The translations under genes and the position numbers were made by a program. Of a DNA stretch of 44,373 bases, positions 18,069 through 27,463 are shown in pieces; the first letter of the stretch is position 1, and each line of letters begins with the position of its first letter. A model generated the notes under the pieces. That model ran no database searches and was not told where the DNA came from. It worked only from the letters and a program-made list of their open reading frames with translations. Where the stretch lies: the NCBI RefSeq assembly GCF_900114895.1, contig NZ_FOUO01000017.1, positions 1-44,373 on the forward strand, in the 5' to 3' direction. This stretch comes from Ectothiorhodospira mobilis. GTDB taxonomy: Bacteria > Pseudomonadota > Gammaproteobacteria > Ectothiorhodospirales > Ectothiorhodospiraceae.

Positions 18069-19814
18069 ATGTCCCGAACCCCCAGCACCGCCGGGCAAGG
18101 CCCCGATTCGGCCCCCAAGGGCGAACTGCGCCAGAGCATGACCCAGCTGAAACAGGCCTTCTTCTCCGTGGCCCTGTTCAGCTTCTTCATCAACCTGCTC
18201 ATGCTGGTGCCCCCCATCTTCATGCTGCAGATGTACGACCGGGTACTCTCCAGCGGCAGCATCCCCACCCTGGTGATGCTGCTCATCGTCGCCGTGGGCC
18301 TGCTCATCGTCATGGGCCTGCTGGACTGGTCCCGCAACCGTGTCCTGGTGCGCGCCGGTACCCGCCTGGACGCCCTGCTGGACCGGCGCCTGTTCGACGC
18401 CACCTTCTTCCGCGCCCTGAGAAGCCCCGACAGCGGCTCCACCCAGCCCCTCAAGGACATGGTCACCCTGCGCCAGTTCATGACCGGGCAGGGCGTATTC
18501 GCCTTCTTCGACGCCCCCTGGACCCCGCTCCTGCTGGGTCTCATCTTCCTGTTCCATCCGGTCCTGGGAACCATTGCCCTCATCGGCGCCCTCATCCTCC
18601 TGACCCTGGCCATCCTCAACGAATTCCTCACCCGCAAACCCCTGGGGGCGGCCAATAGCGAATACATCAAGGAATCCGACTACGCCAGCTCCAACCTGCG
18701 CAACGCCGAGGTGCTGGAGGCCATGGGCATGACCGGCCGCCTGCGGGACCGCTGGCAGGACCTGCACCAGAACGTCCTCGGCCTGCAGGCCATCGCCAGC
18801 GACCGCTCCGCCACGCTCACCGCCATCTCCAAATCCCTGCGCATGATCCTGCAGGTGGGCATCCTCGCCGCCGGGGCCTACCTGGCGGTGGAGCAGGTCA
18901 TCACCCCCGGGGTCATGATCGCCGCCTCCATCATCATGGCCCGGGCCCTGGCCCCGGTGGACCAGGCCATGCACGCCTGGCGCGGCTTCATCGGCGCCCG
19001 CGGCGCCTGGGACCGCCTCAACAAGGTGCTGGAGTCCACCCCCGCCGCCGGCGAGCACATGAAGCTCCCCGAGCCCCAGGGCCGGGTCAGCGTGGAGAAC
19101 ATCGTCGTCATCCCCCCGGGCAGCCGCACCCCCGCCCTGCGGGGCGTCAAGCTGGAGCTGCCCCCCGGCCGCGTCCTCGGCGTCATCGGCCCCAGCGCCG
19201 CCGGCAAGTCCAGCTTCGCCCGCGCCCTGGTGGGGGTCTGGCCCACCTATGCCGGCGACGTGCGCATCGACGGCGCCGAGATCAACAACTGGGACCGGGA
19301 ACAGCTGGGTCCCCATATCGGCTATCTCCCCCAGGACATCGAACTCTTCGCCGGCACCATCGCCGAGAACATCGCCCGTTTCGGCGAGGTGGACCCGGAC
19401 CAGGTGGTGGAGGCCGCCCGCAAGACCGGCCTGCACGACATGATCCTGCACCTGCCCGAGGGCTACGACACCCGCATCGGCATCCACGGCGGGGCCCTCT
19501 CCGCCGGCCAGCGTCAGCGCGTCGCCCTGGCCCGGGCCGTCTACGGCAACCCCCGGCTCATCGTCCTGGACGAACCCAACTCCAACCTGGACGAGGCCGG
19601 TGAACAGGCCCTGGTGCAGACCATCCAGCAGCTGCGGGACGAAGGCCGCACCGTGGTCATCATCGCCCACCGCCCCGCCGTACTCTCCGCCGTGGACGAG
19701 ATCCTGGTGCTCAAGGACGGCCAGACCGCCGCCCTGGGCCCCCGCCAGGAGGTGCTCGGCCGCTTCACCCGCCCCACCGGCGTCTCCGGCAATCCCATCG
19801 CGAGCCAGTCATGA
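18069..19814 (+). CDS. Type I secretion system ABC transporter (PrtD/RsaD type)
   Basis: 581 residues from MSRTPSTAGQ; a GTG at 18024 gives a longer alternative. The N-terminal half is a membrane domain with SVALFSFFINLLMLVPPIFMLQMYDRV, hallmark of the PrtD/AprD/RsaD subfamily without the C39-like peptidase domain. The nucleotide-binding domain has Walker A GPSAAGKSS (about residue 373), signature LSAGQRQRV (about 477), Walker B LIVLDEPN (about 496) and switch His in IIAHRP. It energises one-step export of substrates with uncleaved C-terminal signals. The stop overlaps the adaptor start (ATGA). The S-layer-like protein at 36833 is the most likely substrate in this window. Confidence 0.95.
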   Translation: MSRTPSTAGQGPDSAPKGELRQSMTQLKQAFFSVALFSFFINLLMLVPPIFMLQMYDRVLSSGSIPTLVMLLIVAVGLLIVMGLLDWSRNRVLVRAGTRLDALLDRRLFDATFFRALRSPDSGSTQPLKDMVTLRQFMTGQGVFAFFDAPWTPLLLGLIFLFHPVLGTIALIGALILLTLAILNEFLTRKPLGAANSEYIKESDYASSNLRNAEVLEAMGMTGRLRDRWQDLHQNVLGLQAIASDRSATLTAISKSLRMILQVGILAAGAYLAVEQVITPGVMIAASIIMARALAPVDQAMHAWRGFIGARGAWDRLNKVLESTPAAGEHMKLPEPQGRVSVENIVVIPPGSRTPALRGVKLELPPGRVLGVIGPSAAGKSSFARALVGVWPTYAGDVRIDGAEINNWDREQLGPHIGYLPQDIELFAGTIAENIARFGEVDPDQVVEAARKTGLHDMILHLPEGYDTRIGIHGGALSAGQRQRVALARAVYGNPRLIVLDEPNSNLDEAGEQALVQTIQQLRDEGRTVVIIAHRPAVLSAVDEILVLKDGQTAALGPRQEVLGRFTRPTGVSGNPIASQS

Positions 19815-21220
19815 GCGAGCAGGACCAGAACCCCGCCAGCAAACCCCCCGTGTCCCGCAGCGAGGAATCCACCCCGGTGCAGGGGGAACATCTCCCCCGC
19901 AAGGCCGACACCCGCGAGACGCCCGGGGCCACGCCCCCGTCCGACGACCGCTTCCCGCGCCTGTTCGGGATCATCGTCATCCTCCTGGCCTTCGGCTTCT
20001 TGGGCGGCTGGGCCAGCCTCGCCCGCATCGACGGCGCCGTAGTGGCCCAGGGCACCGTCACCGTGGACACCTATCGCAAGACCGTGCAGCACCTGGAAGG
20101 CGGTATCATCAAGGCCTTTCACGTGCGCGACGGTGACCGGGTGGAGCAGGGGGACCTGCTCATCGAACTGGACGACACCCAGGCCCGGGCCTCCTACCTG
20201 GCCAACTACAACAACTACCTGGCCGAACTGGCCCGCCGCGCCCGCCTGGAGGCCGAACTCACCGGCCAGGACACCATCGACTTCCCGGAGGAACTCACCC
20301 GGGGTGGCGAAGGCAGCCTGGGGGATCGCCTCCGCACCGTGGAACAGCGCCAGTTCCGGGTGCGGCGCGAGGCCCTGCAGGGGGAGATCGACGTCCTGCG
20401 CCAGCGCATCGAACAGCTCAAAGAGAAGATCGAGGGCATGCAGGCCCAGCGCCAGTCCCGCCTGGATATCATCGCCTCCCTGGACGAGGAACTGGCCAGC
20501 CGCGGCCGCCTGGCCGAACGCGAACTCCTGCCCGCCGCCGACCTGCGCCCCCTGGAGCGCCAGCGCGCCGAGGCCCTGGGGGAGGCCGGCGAACTCAAGG
20601 CCCGCATCGCCGAGACCCGCGTGCAGATCGGCGAGGCGGAACTGCAGATCCTCCAGGCCCGGCGCGAATTCCAGCGCCAGGCCGCCAAGGCCATGCGCGA
20701 GGCCACCGCCCGCATCAACAGCCTGGAGGAAGAGCTGCGGGCCCTGCGCGACACCCTGGCCCGCACCGAGATCCGCGCCCCCGTGGCCGGCGAGGTGGTG
20801 AACCTGCGTTTCCATTCCCGCTGGGCGGTCATCGGCCCCGGCGAGCCCATCCTGGACCTGGTGCCCGGCGACCAGCCCCTGGTGGTGGAGGGCCGCATCC
20901 GGCCCCAGGACGTGGACAATGTCCACGAGGGCCAGCCGGCGGACGTGCGCTTCTCCGCCTTCAGCATGCGCACCACCCCCGTGGTGGAGGGCAAGGTCAG
21001 CTTCGTCTCCGCCGACCGCCTGCAGGACCCGGATACCGGCGAACCCTACTACCTCACCCGCGTCGTGGTGGGTGAGAAGGAAATGCGCCGCCTCGGCAAC
21101 ATCACCCTGCGCCCGGGCATGCCCGCCGAGATCATGATCCAGACCGGCGAACGCACCCCCATGAGCTACCTGCTCAAACCGCTCACCGACGGCCTGGCCC
21201 GGGCCTTCACGGAGAACTAA
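19811..21220 (+). CDS. Type I secretion membrane fusion protein (HlyD/PrtE family)
   Basis: 469 residues. Cytoplasmic N-terminus of about 50 residues, one membrane helix (LFGIIVILLAFGFLGGWASL), then the family's RIDGAVVAQGTVTVD and KTVQHLEGGIIKAFHVRDGD (biotinyl-lipoyl half motif). A long coiled-coil hairpin occupies about residues 110-320, and TEIRAPVAGEVVNL is the second lipoyl half. The C-terminal beta-barrel ends near LRPGMPAEIMIQTGERT. It bridges the ABC protein and the outer-membrane channel. Overlaps the ABC gene by 4 bp; the TolC gene follows after 4 bp. Confidence 0.95.
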   Translation: MSEQDQNPASKPPVSRSEESTPVQGEHLPRKADTRETPGATPPSDDRFPRLFGIIVILLAFGFLGGWASLARIDGAVVAQGTVTVDTYRKTVQHLEGGIIKAFHVRDGDRVEQGDLLIELDDTQARASYLANYNNYLAELARRARLEAELTGQDTIDFPEELTRGGEGSLGDRLRTVEQRQFRVRREALQGEIDVLRQRIEQLKEKIEGMQAQRQSRLDIIASLDEELASRGRLAERELLPAADLRPLERQRAEALGEAGELKARIAETRVQIGEAELQILQARREFQRQAAKAMREATARINSLEEELRALRDTLARTEIRAPVAGEVVNLRFHSRWAVIGPGEPILDLVPGDQPLVVEGRIRPQDVDNVHEGQPADVRFSAFSMRTTPVVEGKVSFVSADRLQDPDTGEPYYLTRVVVGEKEMRRLGNITLRPGMPAEIMIQTGERTPMSYLLKPLTDGLARAFTEN

Positions 21221-21224
21221 TACC

Positions 21225-22604
21225 ATGCACGCACGCCATCGCATCGCCGGCACCGTGCTGGCCCTGCTCCTCACCCCGCCGCTCATGGCCGGGGAGGGGG
21301 CCGGGAAAGGCGCCGGGGAAACCGTTCCCCCCGCCGATCTGCGCCAGGTCTACCGCCAGGCCCTGGAGGCGGACCCGAAACTGGGCGCCCAACGCTACCG
21401 CCTGGAGGCCCTGAAGGCACAGCGCCGCGAGGCCCTGGCCGGGCTGCTGCCCCAGGTCACCGCCAGCGGCGAGATCCGCAAAATCCGCCGCGACCAGACC
21501 AACTCCGGCCTGGGGGGCGGCACCGATGAATCCGTGCGCGACTTCGACCAGACCCGCTACAGCGCCCAGATCCTCCAGCCCCTGTTCGACCTGCCCGCCT
21601 GGCGCGGCCTGCAGCGGGGCGATGACGAGGTCGACCGCGGCCAGGCCGAACTGGAGGCCGCCCGCCAGGACCTGGTGCTGCGGGTCACCGAGGCCTATCT
21701 CGGCGTCCTCTCCGCCCAGTCCGAACTGGCCCTGGCCCGCAGCGAATACGAGGCCATGCAGGCCGCCCACGAACGCGTGCAGGGGCTCTACGAGGAAGAC
21801 CTGGCCGCCGTCACCGACCTGGAAGAGGTGCGTGCCCGCCGCGACAGCGCCCGCGCCCGGGTGATCCGCGCCGAAGGGGAGCTGCGCATCGCCCGCGAGG
21901 CCCTCACCCGCATCACCGACCGGCGCTACACCCAACTCGCCGGCCTGCGTCCCGGTGTGAAACTCCCCGGCCCCGGCGGGGATAACCTGCAGGCCTGGGT
22001 GGAGCGGGCCATGGAGGCCAACCCCCGCATCGCCGCCGCCCGCGCCGGCGTGCAGACCGCCACCACCGACATCCGCGCCGCCCGCGCCCGGCACTACCCC
22101 AGCCTGGACCTGGTGGCCGGCTACAGCTACCTGGACGACCTGGACGGCAGCCCCTACGGCCGCGTCTACGAAGACGAATACATCGGCCTGCAGCTCAACG
22201 TCCCCATCTACAGCGGCGGCGGCGTCGGCGCCCGCGCCCGGGGCGCCGCCCGCGAACGCGACCGCCAGCGCCAGATCCTGGAGGCCACCCGCCGCGAGGT
22301 GCGCGCCAACGTGCGCGCCGCCTACGAAGGCCTGGCCAGCGGCCGCGCCGAGATCCGCGCCCTGGAACAATCCGTACGCTCCAACGAGCGCAGCGTCGAG
22401 GCCGTGGATGCCGCCTTCCGCGCCGGCCTGCGCCCCCTGGCGGACGTCCTCGACGCCCAGCGGGAACTCTTCGCCGCCCGCCGCGACCTGGCCCGCGCCC
22501 GCCACGAATACCTCCTGGACCTGTTCCGCCTGCGCCAGGGGGCCGGGGCGCTGGATGAGAACGACGTTGATACCCTCAACCGCGTGCTGGCCACCGCCCC
22601 TTGA
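21225..22604 (+). CDS. TolC-family outer membrane channel of the type I system
   Basis: 459 residues with a signal peptide (MHARHRIAGTVLALLLTPPLMAG). TolC repeats are visible as two paralogous halves: DLRQVYRQALEADPKLGAQRY with QILQPLFD and later AWVERAMEANPRIAAARAGV with LQLNVPIYSGGGVGARARGA. DLVLRVTEAYLGVLSAQSELALA and VRANVRAAYEGLASGRAEI are the coiled-coil barrel helices. Third gene of a complete ABC-MFP-OMF operon. Confidence 0.94.
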   Translation: MHARHRIAGTVLALLLTPPLMAGEGAGKGAGETVPPADLRQVYRQALEADPKLGAQRYRLEALKAQRREALAGLLPQVTASGEIRKIRRDQTNSGLGGGTDESVRDFDQTRYSAQILQPLFDLPAWRGLQRGDDEVDRGQAELEAARQDLVLRVTEAYLGVLSAQSELALARSEYEAMQAAHERVQGLYEEDLAAVTDLEEVRARRDSARARVIRAEGELRIAREALTRITDRRYTQLAGLRPGVKLPGPGGDNLQAWVERAMEANPRIAAARAGVQTATTDIRAARARHYPSLDLVAGYSYLDDLDGSPYGRVYEDEYIGLQLNVPIYSGGGVGARARGAARERDRQRQILEATRREVRANVRAAYEGLASGRAEIRALEQSVRSNERSVEAVDAAFRAGLRPLADVLDAQRELFAARRDLARARHEYLLDLFRLRQGAGALDENDVDTLNRVLATAP

Positions 22605-22628
22605 TCCCGCCTCTTTGGCGCAACCACC

Positions 22629-22961
22629 TTGATCCCAACGGGTTCCCTCTGTCCCTTCGCCATGCTCATGCTGGCCATCCTGGTCGGTACGCTGCTGCCC
22701 GCACACCGCTTGCCGTCCTGGCTTCCCAACGACAAGCTCCTGCACGTCCTGGCCTATGGCCTGGCCGCTGTCCTCCTGATCCTGGCCCTGCCCCCCGGCC
22801 AGGGGCGCTGGATCGGGCTGCTGCTGCTGTTCCTCACGGGGTGGCTATTGGAGCACCTCCAGCGCTACGTACCCGGCCGCGGCTACTCCCGCGGCGACCT
22901 GGCCGCCAACGCCCTGGGCATCGCCGGCGGCCTCACCGGCACCAGCCTGGCGGGTCTGTGA
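22629..22961 (+). CDS. VanZ-like small membrane protein
   Basis: 110 residues if read from the TTG at 22629; an ATG at 22662 (MLMLAILVGTLLP) is an equally plausible start and fits family N-termini. NDKLLHVLAYGLAAVLL, then a membrane helix, then GWLLEHLQRYVPGRGYSRGDLAANALG (E.xQ...P.R..s..D...N..G) is the VanZ/teicoplanin-resistance-like signature. Such proteins are frequent beside envelope polysaccharide genes; the role is unknown. It follows the TolC gene by 24 bp and may be the last gene of that transcript. Confidence 0.82.
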   Translation: MIPTGSLCPFAMLMLAILVGTLLPAHRLPSWLPNDKLLHVLAYGLAAVLLILALPPGQGRWIGLLLLFLTGWLLEHLQRYVPGRGYSRGDLAANALGIAGGLTGTSLAGL

Positions 22962-23013
22962 TCCCGTTCCCGCCCATGTCGCAGCAACACCCCATCACCA
23001 GGTCGCACCGCAA

Positions 23014-23967
23014 GTGTCGCGCCAAATCCTGATCACCGGCGCCACGGGATTCATCGGCACGGCCCTGGCCCAGCGCCTGGACGCAGAAGGGATGGCCGTG
23101 CGGGGCACCGTTCGGCATCAAGCCCCGAAGGATGCGCCCTACCCGGTCATCCCGGTGGGGGATCTCAATGGGGACACCCCCTGGCGGGCCGCCCTGCAGG
23201 ATGTGGATACCATCGTGCACCTGGCCGCCCGGACCTTCGTGCCAAAGGCCCCGGAGGCCGCCCCCCTGAGCGCCTTTCGCCGGGTCAATGTGGAGGCCAC
23301 CGCGGCCCTGGCCCGTCAGGCCGCCCGGGCCGGGGTGCGGCGCTTCATCTATGTCAGCACCATCAAGGTCCATGGCGAATCCACCCCGCCGGACCGGCCT
23401 TTCCGTGAACAGGATCCCCTGTCTCCTGCCGATGCCTATGCCCGATCCAAGGCCGAGGCGGAGGCAGCGCTGCGAAGCATCGCCCGGGAGACGGGTCTGG
23501 AAACGGTGATCCTGCGCCCGCCGTTGGTGCATGGTCCCGGCATGGGCGGCAACCTCGCCCGCCTGAGGCGCTGGGTGCAGCGGGGCGTGCCCCTGCCCCT
23601 GGGGGCGGTGACCGGAAACCGGCGCAGCCTTGTGGGGGTGGACAACCTGACGGATCTCATCCTCCGGTGCGTGGACCATCCCGCGGCGGCCCATGAGACC
23701 TTCCTGGTGGCGGACGGCCAGGATCTTTCCACCGCCGACCTCCTGCGCGCCATGGGCAAGGCGGCGGGCCGCCCGGCCCGGCTCCTGCCCGTGCCGGTGC
23801 CGGTGCTGCGCGCCACGGCCTCCCTCCTGGGGCGGGAGGAGATGGCCCGGCGCGTACTGGATTCCCTGCGGGTGGATGCCTCCAAGGTGCGCCGGGTACT
23901 CCAATGGCAGCCGCCGGTCCCGCTGGAACAGGGGCTTGCACGGGCCATGCAGCCGGGGGATCCATGA
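23014..23967 (+). CDS. NAD-dependent epimerase/reductase of sugar nucleotides (WbpV/WreQ-like)
   Basis: 317 residues from a GTG. Extended SDR fold: NAD-binding ITGATGFIGTAL at the N-terminus, VDTIVHLAARTFV, the catalytic YVSTIKVHG region and the YxxxK motif in DAYARSKAEAEAAL, then LRPPLVHGPG. The closest remembered families are UDP-sugar 4-ketoreductases/4-epimerases of O-antigen loci, for instance the WbpV/WreQ group that makes UDP-QuiNAc or UDP-FucNAc precursors. A companion WecA/WbpL-type initiating transferase is not in the window. Substrate is uncertain. Confidence 0.8.
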   Translation: MSRQILITGATGFIGTALAQRLDAEGMAVRGTVRHQAPKDAPYPVIPVGDLNGDTPWRAALQDVDTIVHLAARTFVPKAPEAAPLSAFRRVNVEATAALARQAARAGVRRFIYVSTIKVHGESTPPDRPFREQDPLSPADAYARSKAEAEAALRSIARETGLETVILRPPLVHGPGMGGNLARLRRWVQRGVPLPLGAVTGNRRSLVGVDNLTDLILRCVDHPAAAHETFLVADGQDLSTADLLRAMGKAAGRPARLLPVPVPVLRATASLLGREEMARRVLDSLRVDASKVRRVLQWQPPVPLEQGLARAMQPGDP

Positions 23968-24127
23968 CCGCCCGGTCCAACGAAGCGGGGCGCCGCCAGG
24001 CCACCCTGTGCCATCCAACGGCAGACCCCCTCATGGGTGGAAGGATGCGCAGGGAACGAGGCACCCAAGGACTGGCATGCATCCCCGCGGCCAGGGGGGG
24101 CATCTTGTATCGGTGAGAACCGTGTCC

Positions 24128-24157
24128 TTGTTGCGGTATTACAGGGATTGTTAACAT
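24128..24157 (+). promoter_or_regulatory. Candidate promoter for the gmd-wzt operon
   Basis: TTGTTG (24128-24133), 18 bp, TAACAT (24152-24157) inside an AT-richer patch that stands out in the 234-bp gap before gmd. The following genes run to wzt with overlaps or short gaps. Confidence 0.5.
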
Positions 24158-24161
24158 TACC

Positions 24162-24176
24162 GATTCTGCGAGAATC
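24162..24176. promoter_or_regulatory. Perfect palindrome downstream of the gmd promoter
   Basis: GATTCT-GCG-AGAATC is a perfect 6-bp inverted repeat with 3-bp centre, just after the candidate -10 and 26 bp before the gmd start. It could be an operator or the base of a 5' leader hairpin. Confidence 0.4.
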
Positions 24177-24201
24177 CCCGCATTCAGGACGAGCAACCTC
24201 C

Positions 24202-25242
24202 ATGCCCCGTACCGCACTCATCACCGGCGTCACCGGCCAGGACGGCGCCTATCTGGCCCAGTTCCTCCTGGAGCGCGGCTACCGCGTACACGCCACCTAC
24301 CGGCGCAGCAGCGCCGTCAACTTCTGGCGCCTGCAGGCCCTGGGGATCCAGGACCATCCCCAGCTCCATCTGGAGCCCTTCGACCTCACCGACATGGGCA
24401 GCGCCATCCGGCTGATCGAGCGCACCGAACCGGATGAGCTCTATAACCTGGCCGCCCAGAGCTTCGTGGGGATCTCCTTCGACCAGCCCGTGGCCACGGC
24501 CCAGATCACCGGCGTGGGCGTACTCCATCTCCTGGAGGCCGTGCGCAGCGTCAATCCGCGCATCCGCTTCTACCAGGCCAGTACCTCCGAGATGTTCGGG
24601 CAGGTACAGGCCGTACCGCAAACGGAAGACACCCCCTTTCACCCCCGCAGTCCCTACGGCGTGGCCAAGCTCTTCGCCCATTGGGCCACGGTCAACTACC
24701 GCGAGAGCTACGATCTGTTCGCCACCAGCGGCATCCTGTTCAATCACGAGTCCCCCCTGCGCGGCCAGGAATTCGTCACCCGCAAGATCACCCATGGGGT
24801 GGCCCGCATCCGCCACGGCCTTCAATCCCGCCTGGAACTGGGCAATCTGGACGCCCGCCGCGACTGGGGCTATGCCCCGGAATACGTGGAGGGCATGTGG
24901 CGCATGCTCCAGGCCGAACGGCCGGAGACCTACATCCTGGCCACGGGGCGCACCGAGAGCGTGCGCGATTTCGTTACCCTGGCCTTCCGGGCCGCCGGGA
25001 TCGAACTCGTCTGGGAAGGGAAGGGCGAGCAGGAACAGGGCATCGACCCGGCCACCGGACAGGTGCGGGTGGCGGTCAACCCTGCCTTCTACCGGCCTGC
25101 CGAGGTGGATCTGCTCATCGGCGACCCCGCCAAGGCCCGGCGTGAACTGGACTGGACCCCGCGTACCGATCTGGAAGCCCTGTGCCAGCTCATGGTCCGG
25201 GCCGATCTGGAACGGGTGGCCCGGGAGGCGGGCAGGGCATGA
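24202..25242 (+). CDS. gmd: GDP-mannose 4,6-dehydratase
   Basis: 346 residues. Converts GDP-D-mannose to GDP-4-dehydro-6-deoxy-D-mannose, precursor of GDP-D-rhamnose, GDP-fucose and others. NADP-binding [29 protein letters not shown], catalytic Ser/Thr and Glu in QASTSEMFG, Tyr/Lys in [12 protein letters not shown], and [17 protein letters not shown] are all family hallmarks. A longer upstream frame starting at 24037 runs through the promoter region and is rejected. The stop overlaps the next start (ATGA). Confidence 0.97.
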   Translation: MPRTALITGVTGQDGAYLAQFLLERGYRVHATYRRSSAVNFWRLQALGIQDHPQLHLEPFDLTDMGSAIRLIERTEPDELYNLAAQSFVGISFDQPVATAQITGVGVLHLLEAVRSVNPRIRFYQASTSEMFGQVQAVPQTEDTPFHPRSPYGVAKLFAHWATVNYRESYDLFATSGILFNHESPLRGQEFVTRKITHGVARIRHGLQSRLELGNLDARRDWGYAPEYVEGMWRMLQAERPETYILATGRTESVRDFVTLAFRAAGIELVWEGKGEQEQGIDPATGQVRVAVNPAFYRPAEVDLLIGDPAKARRELDWTPRTDLEALCQLMVRADLERVAREAGRA

Positions 25243-26132
25243 GCCGCATCGTCCTGGTCACCGGCGCCGACGGCTTCACGGGCCGCCACCTCGTCCAGGC
25301 CCTGGAAGAGCAGGGCGATGGCGTGGTGGCCGTAACGGGGCCCGGCCATGGCGGGGAGGACGGCGCCTCCTGCGATCTCACCGATGCCGCCGCCGTGAAA
25401 GCCCTGGTGCAACGGAGCCGTCCCACCCATGTCATCCACCTGGCCGGCGTCAGCTTCGTAGCCCATGCCGACCCGGAGGCCTTTTACCGCGTCAACGTCC
25501 TGGGCACGGCCCACCTCCTGGAGGCCCTGGCGGCACTGGATGCCACCCCGGAAAAGGTCCTCCTCGCCAGTTCCGCCAACGTCTACGGCCGGCCCGCTGT
25601 GGAATGCATCGCCGAGGATCTCTGCCCGGCCCCGGTGAACCACTACGGCTGCAGCAAACTGGCCATGGAGCACATGGCCCGCACCTACGGCGACCGCCTG
25701 CCGCTGATCCTCACACGCCCCTTCAACTACACCGGCCCCGGCCAGGACGAACGCTTCCTCATCCCCAAGATCGTCGCCCACTACCGGGGCCGTGAACCCG
25801 TCATCCAGTTGGGCAATATCCAGGTGAGCCGCGATTTTTCCGACGTGCGCGACATCACCCGCGCCTATCTGGCCCTGCTGGAGAGCGATGCCCGGGATGT
25901 CACCTGCAACCTCTGCAGTGGCCGGGCCATCGCCCTGGAGCGCATCATCGCCTTCATGGACGCATTGGCGGGCTATACCATCCAGGTGCGGGTCGATCCC
26001 CGTTTGGTGCGCCGCGACGAGATCCCCGTGCTCATGGGCGATCCCACGCGCATGCGGCGGCTCACCGGCATCACCCCGCGCCCCATCGAGGAGACCCTGG
26101 CCGATCTCTATGCCGCCGCGGCGGGCGCCTGA
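25239..26132 (+). CDS. rmd: GDP-4-dehydro-6-deoxy-D-mannose reductase-like SDR
   Basis: 297 residues. NAD(P) motif [40 protein letters not shown] and catalytic [15 protein letters not shown], followed by [11 protein letters not shown]. This matches Rmd-type reductases that make GDP-D-rhamnose from the Gmd product; close relatives include other 6-deoxy-sugar SDRs, so the exact sugar is inferred from its overlap with gmd. Together they suggest a D-rhamnose-containing polysaccharide comparable to the A-band of Pseudomonas aeruginosa. Confidence 0.85.
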   Translation: MSRIVLVTGADGFTGRHLVQALEEQGDGVVAVTGPGHGGEDGASCDLTDAAAVKALVQRSRPTHVIHLAGVSFVAHADPEAFYRVNVLGTAHLLEALAALDATPEKVLLASSANVYGRPAVECIAEDLCPAPVNHYGCSKLAMEHMARTYGDRLPLILTRPFNYTGPGQDERFLIPKIVAHYRGREPVIQLGNIQVSRDFSDVRDITRAYLALLESDARDVTCNLCSGRAIALERIIAFMDALAGYTIQVRVDPRLVRRDEIPVLMGDPTRMRRLTGITPRPIEETLADLYAAAAGA

Positions 26133-26138
26133 GCCGGC

Positions 26139-27287
26139 ATGCGCGTCCTGCACGTCTTCAAGACCTACTTCCCCGAGACCCAGGGCGGACTGGAGGAGGT
26201 CATCCGCCAGATCTGCCGCCACACCCGCCCCCTGGGGGTGGAATCCCGCGTCCTCACCCTGGCCCGGCGGCCCCATCCGGCCTGTGTGCAATTGCCCGAG
26301 GCCGAGGTCTATCGCCATCGCCGCTGGGCCGAGATCGCCTCCTGCGGACTCTCCCCCGCCTTCCCGGCCAGCCTGCGCCGCCACGCCGCCTGGGCCGATG
26401 TCATCCACTACCACTTCCCCTGGCCCCTGGCGGACCTGGCCCACCTCATCCATGCCCCAGCCGCCCCCGCCCTCATCACCTACCATGCCGATATCCTGCG
26501 ACGGAGCCCGCTCCTGGCCCCCTACCGGCCCGTCATGCACCGTTTCCTCTCGCGCCTGGATGCCATCGTCGCCACCTCCGAGGCCTACGCCCGCACCAGC
26601 CCGGTCCTGCGCCGCCATGCCGGGCGGGTGCATATCATCCCCATCGGCCTGGACGACGGCCCTGCACCCATTCCCGATCCCCAACGCCTGCAGTCCCTGC
26701 GGGAGCGGGTAGGGGAGGGGTTTTTCCTCTTCATCGGCGTCCTGCGCTACTACAAGGGCCTGCATATCCTGCTGCAGGCCCTGCACCGGATGGACCGCAC
26801 CCACGGCGGCGGCCCCCGCGTGGTCATCGCCGGCAGCGGCCCCATGGCCCCGGCCCTGCACCGCCAGGCCCGCACCCTGGGGCTGGACCGGGTCACCTTC
26901 CTCGGGTCCGTGAGCGATGCCGACAAGATCGCCCTCCTGCAGCTCAGCCGGGGCATCATCTTCCCCTCCCACCTGCGCGCCGAGGCCTTTGGCGTCACGC
27001 TCCTGGAGGGGGCCCGCCAGGGCCGTCCCCTCATCAGCACCGAACTGGGCACCGGCACCAGCTTCGTCAACGCCCACGGCGAGAGCGGCCTGGTGGTCCC
27101 CCCGGGAGACCCCGCCGCCCTGGCCGGGGCCATGCAGCGCCTGGAGGCGGATCCCCAGCTCACCCGCCGCCTGGGCCTCGGCGCCCGCGCCCGCTACGAG
27201 CGCCTGTTCACCGGCCCGCGCATGGCCCGGGGCTACGTCGACCTCTACCACCGCCTCTGCGCGGCCCCCCGCGGCGAAGGGCCATGA
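26139..27287 (+). CDS. GT4 family glycosyltransferase (mannosyl/rhamnosyl type)
   Basis: 382 residues, GT-B fold. MRVLHVFKTYFPETQGGLEEV is a typical N-terminus (acceptor domain), FIGVLRYYKGLHILLQAL opens the nucleotide-sugar domain, and FPSHLRAEAFGVTLLEGAR contains the E-x7-E motif. The WbpZ/WbpY transferases of the D-rhamnan pathway are sensible relatives. It begins 6 bp after rmd and overlaps the following short ORF by 4 bp. Confidence 0.9.
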   Translation: MRVLHVFKTYFPETQGGLEEVIRQICRHTRPLGVESRVLTLARRPHPACVQLPEAEVYRHRRWAEIASCGLSPAFPASLRRHAAWADVIHYHFPWPLADLAHLIHAPAAPALITYHADILRRSPLLAPYRPVMHRFLSRLDAIVATSEAYARTSPVLRRHAGRVHIIPIGLDDGPAPIPDPQRLQSLRERVGEGFFLFIGVLRYYKGLHILLQALHRMDRTHGGGPRVVIAGSGPMAPALHRQARTLGLDRVTFLGSVSDADKIALLQLSRGIIFPSHLRAEAFGVTLLEGARQGRPLISTELGTGTSFVNAHGESGLVVPPGDPAALAGAMQRLEADPQLTRRLGLGARARYERLFTGPRMARGYVDLYHRLCAAPRGEGP

Positions 27288-27463
27288 GCGCCGCTCCGGG
27301 ACTCATCCTCACGGTGGACCTCCTGCACGCCCGCTGGGCTGCCCACCCCCTGGCGGCACAGCTCCACCGCCAGATCCAGCAGCGGCGCGCCCGAAGGGCC
27401 CTGCAAGGCATGGAGGATCACCAGGAACTTCTGTCCGCACCCTCTACACGCCAGTACCTATGA
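27284..27463 (+). CDS. 59-residue ORF overlapping both neighbouring glycosyltransferases
   Basis: The ORF starts MSAAPGLILTVDLLHARW and ends STRQYL. Its ATG overlaps the stop of the preceding glycosyltransferase (ATGA) and its stop overlaps the ATG of the next one (ATGA), so it would keep a translational relay through the operon. It has a short hydrophobic N-terminal stretch and a basic middle (RQIQQRRARRALQ). No family is recognised. It may be a genuine small protein, a coupling leader, or the residue of a deleted gene. Confidence 0.5.
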   Translation: MSAAPGLILTVDLLHARWAAHPLAAQLHRQIQQRRARRALQGMEDHQELLSAPSTRQYL

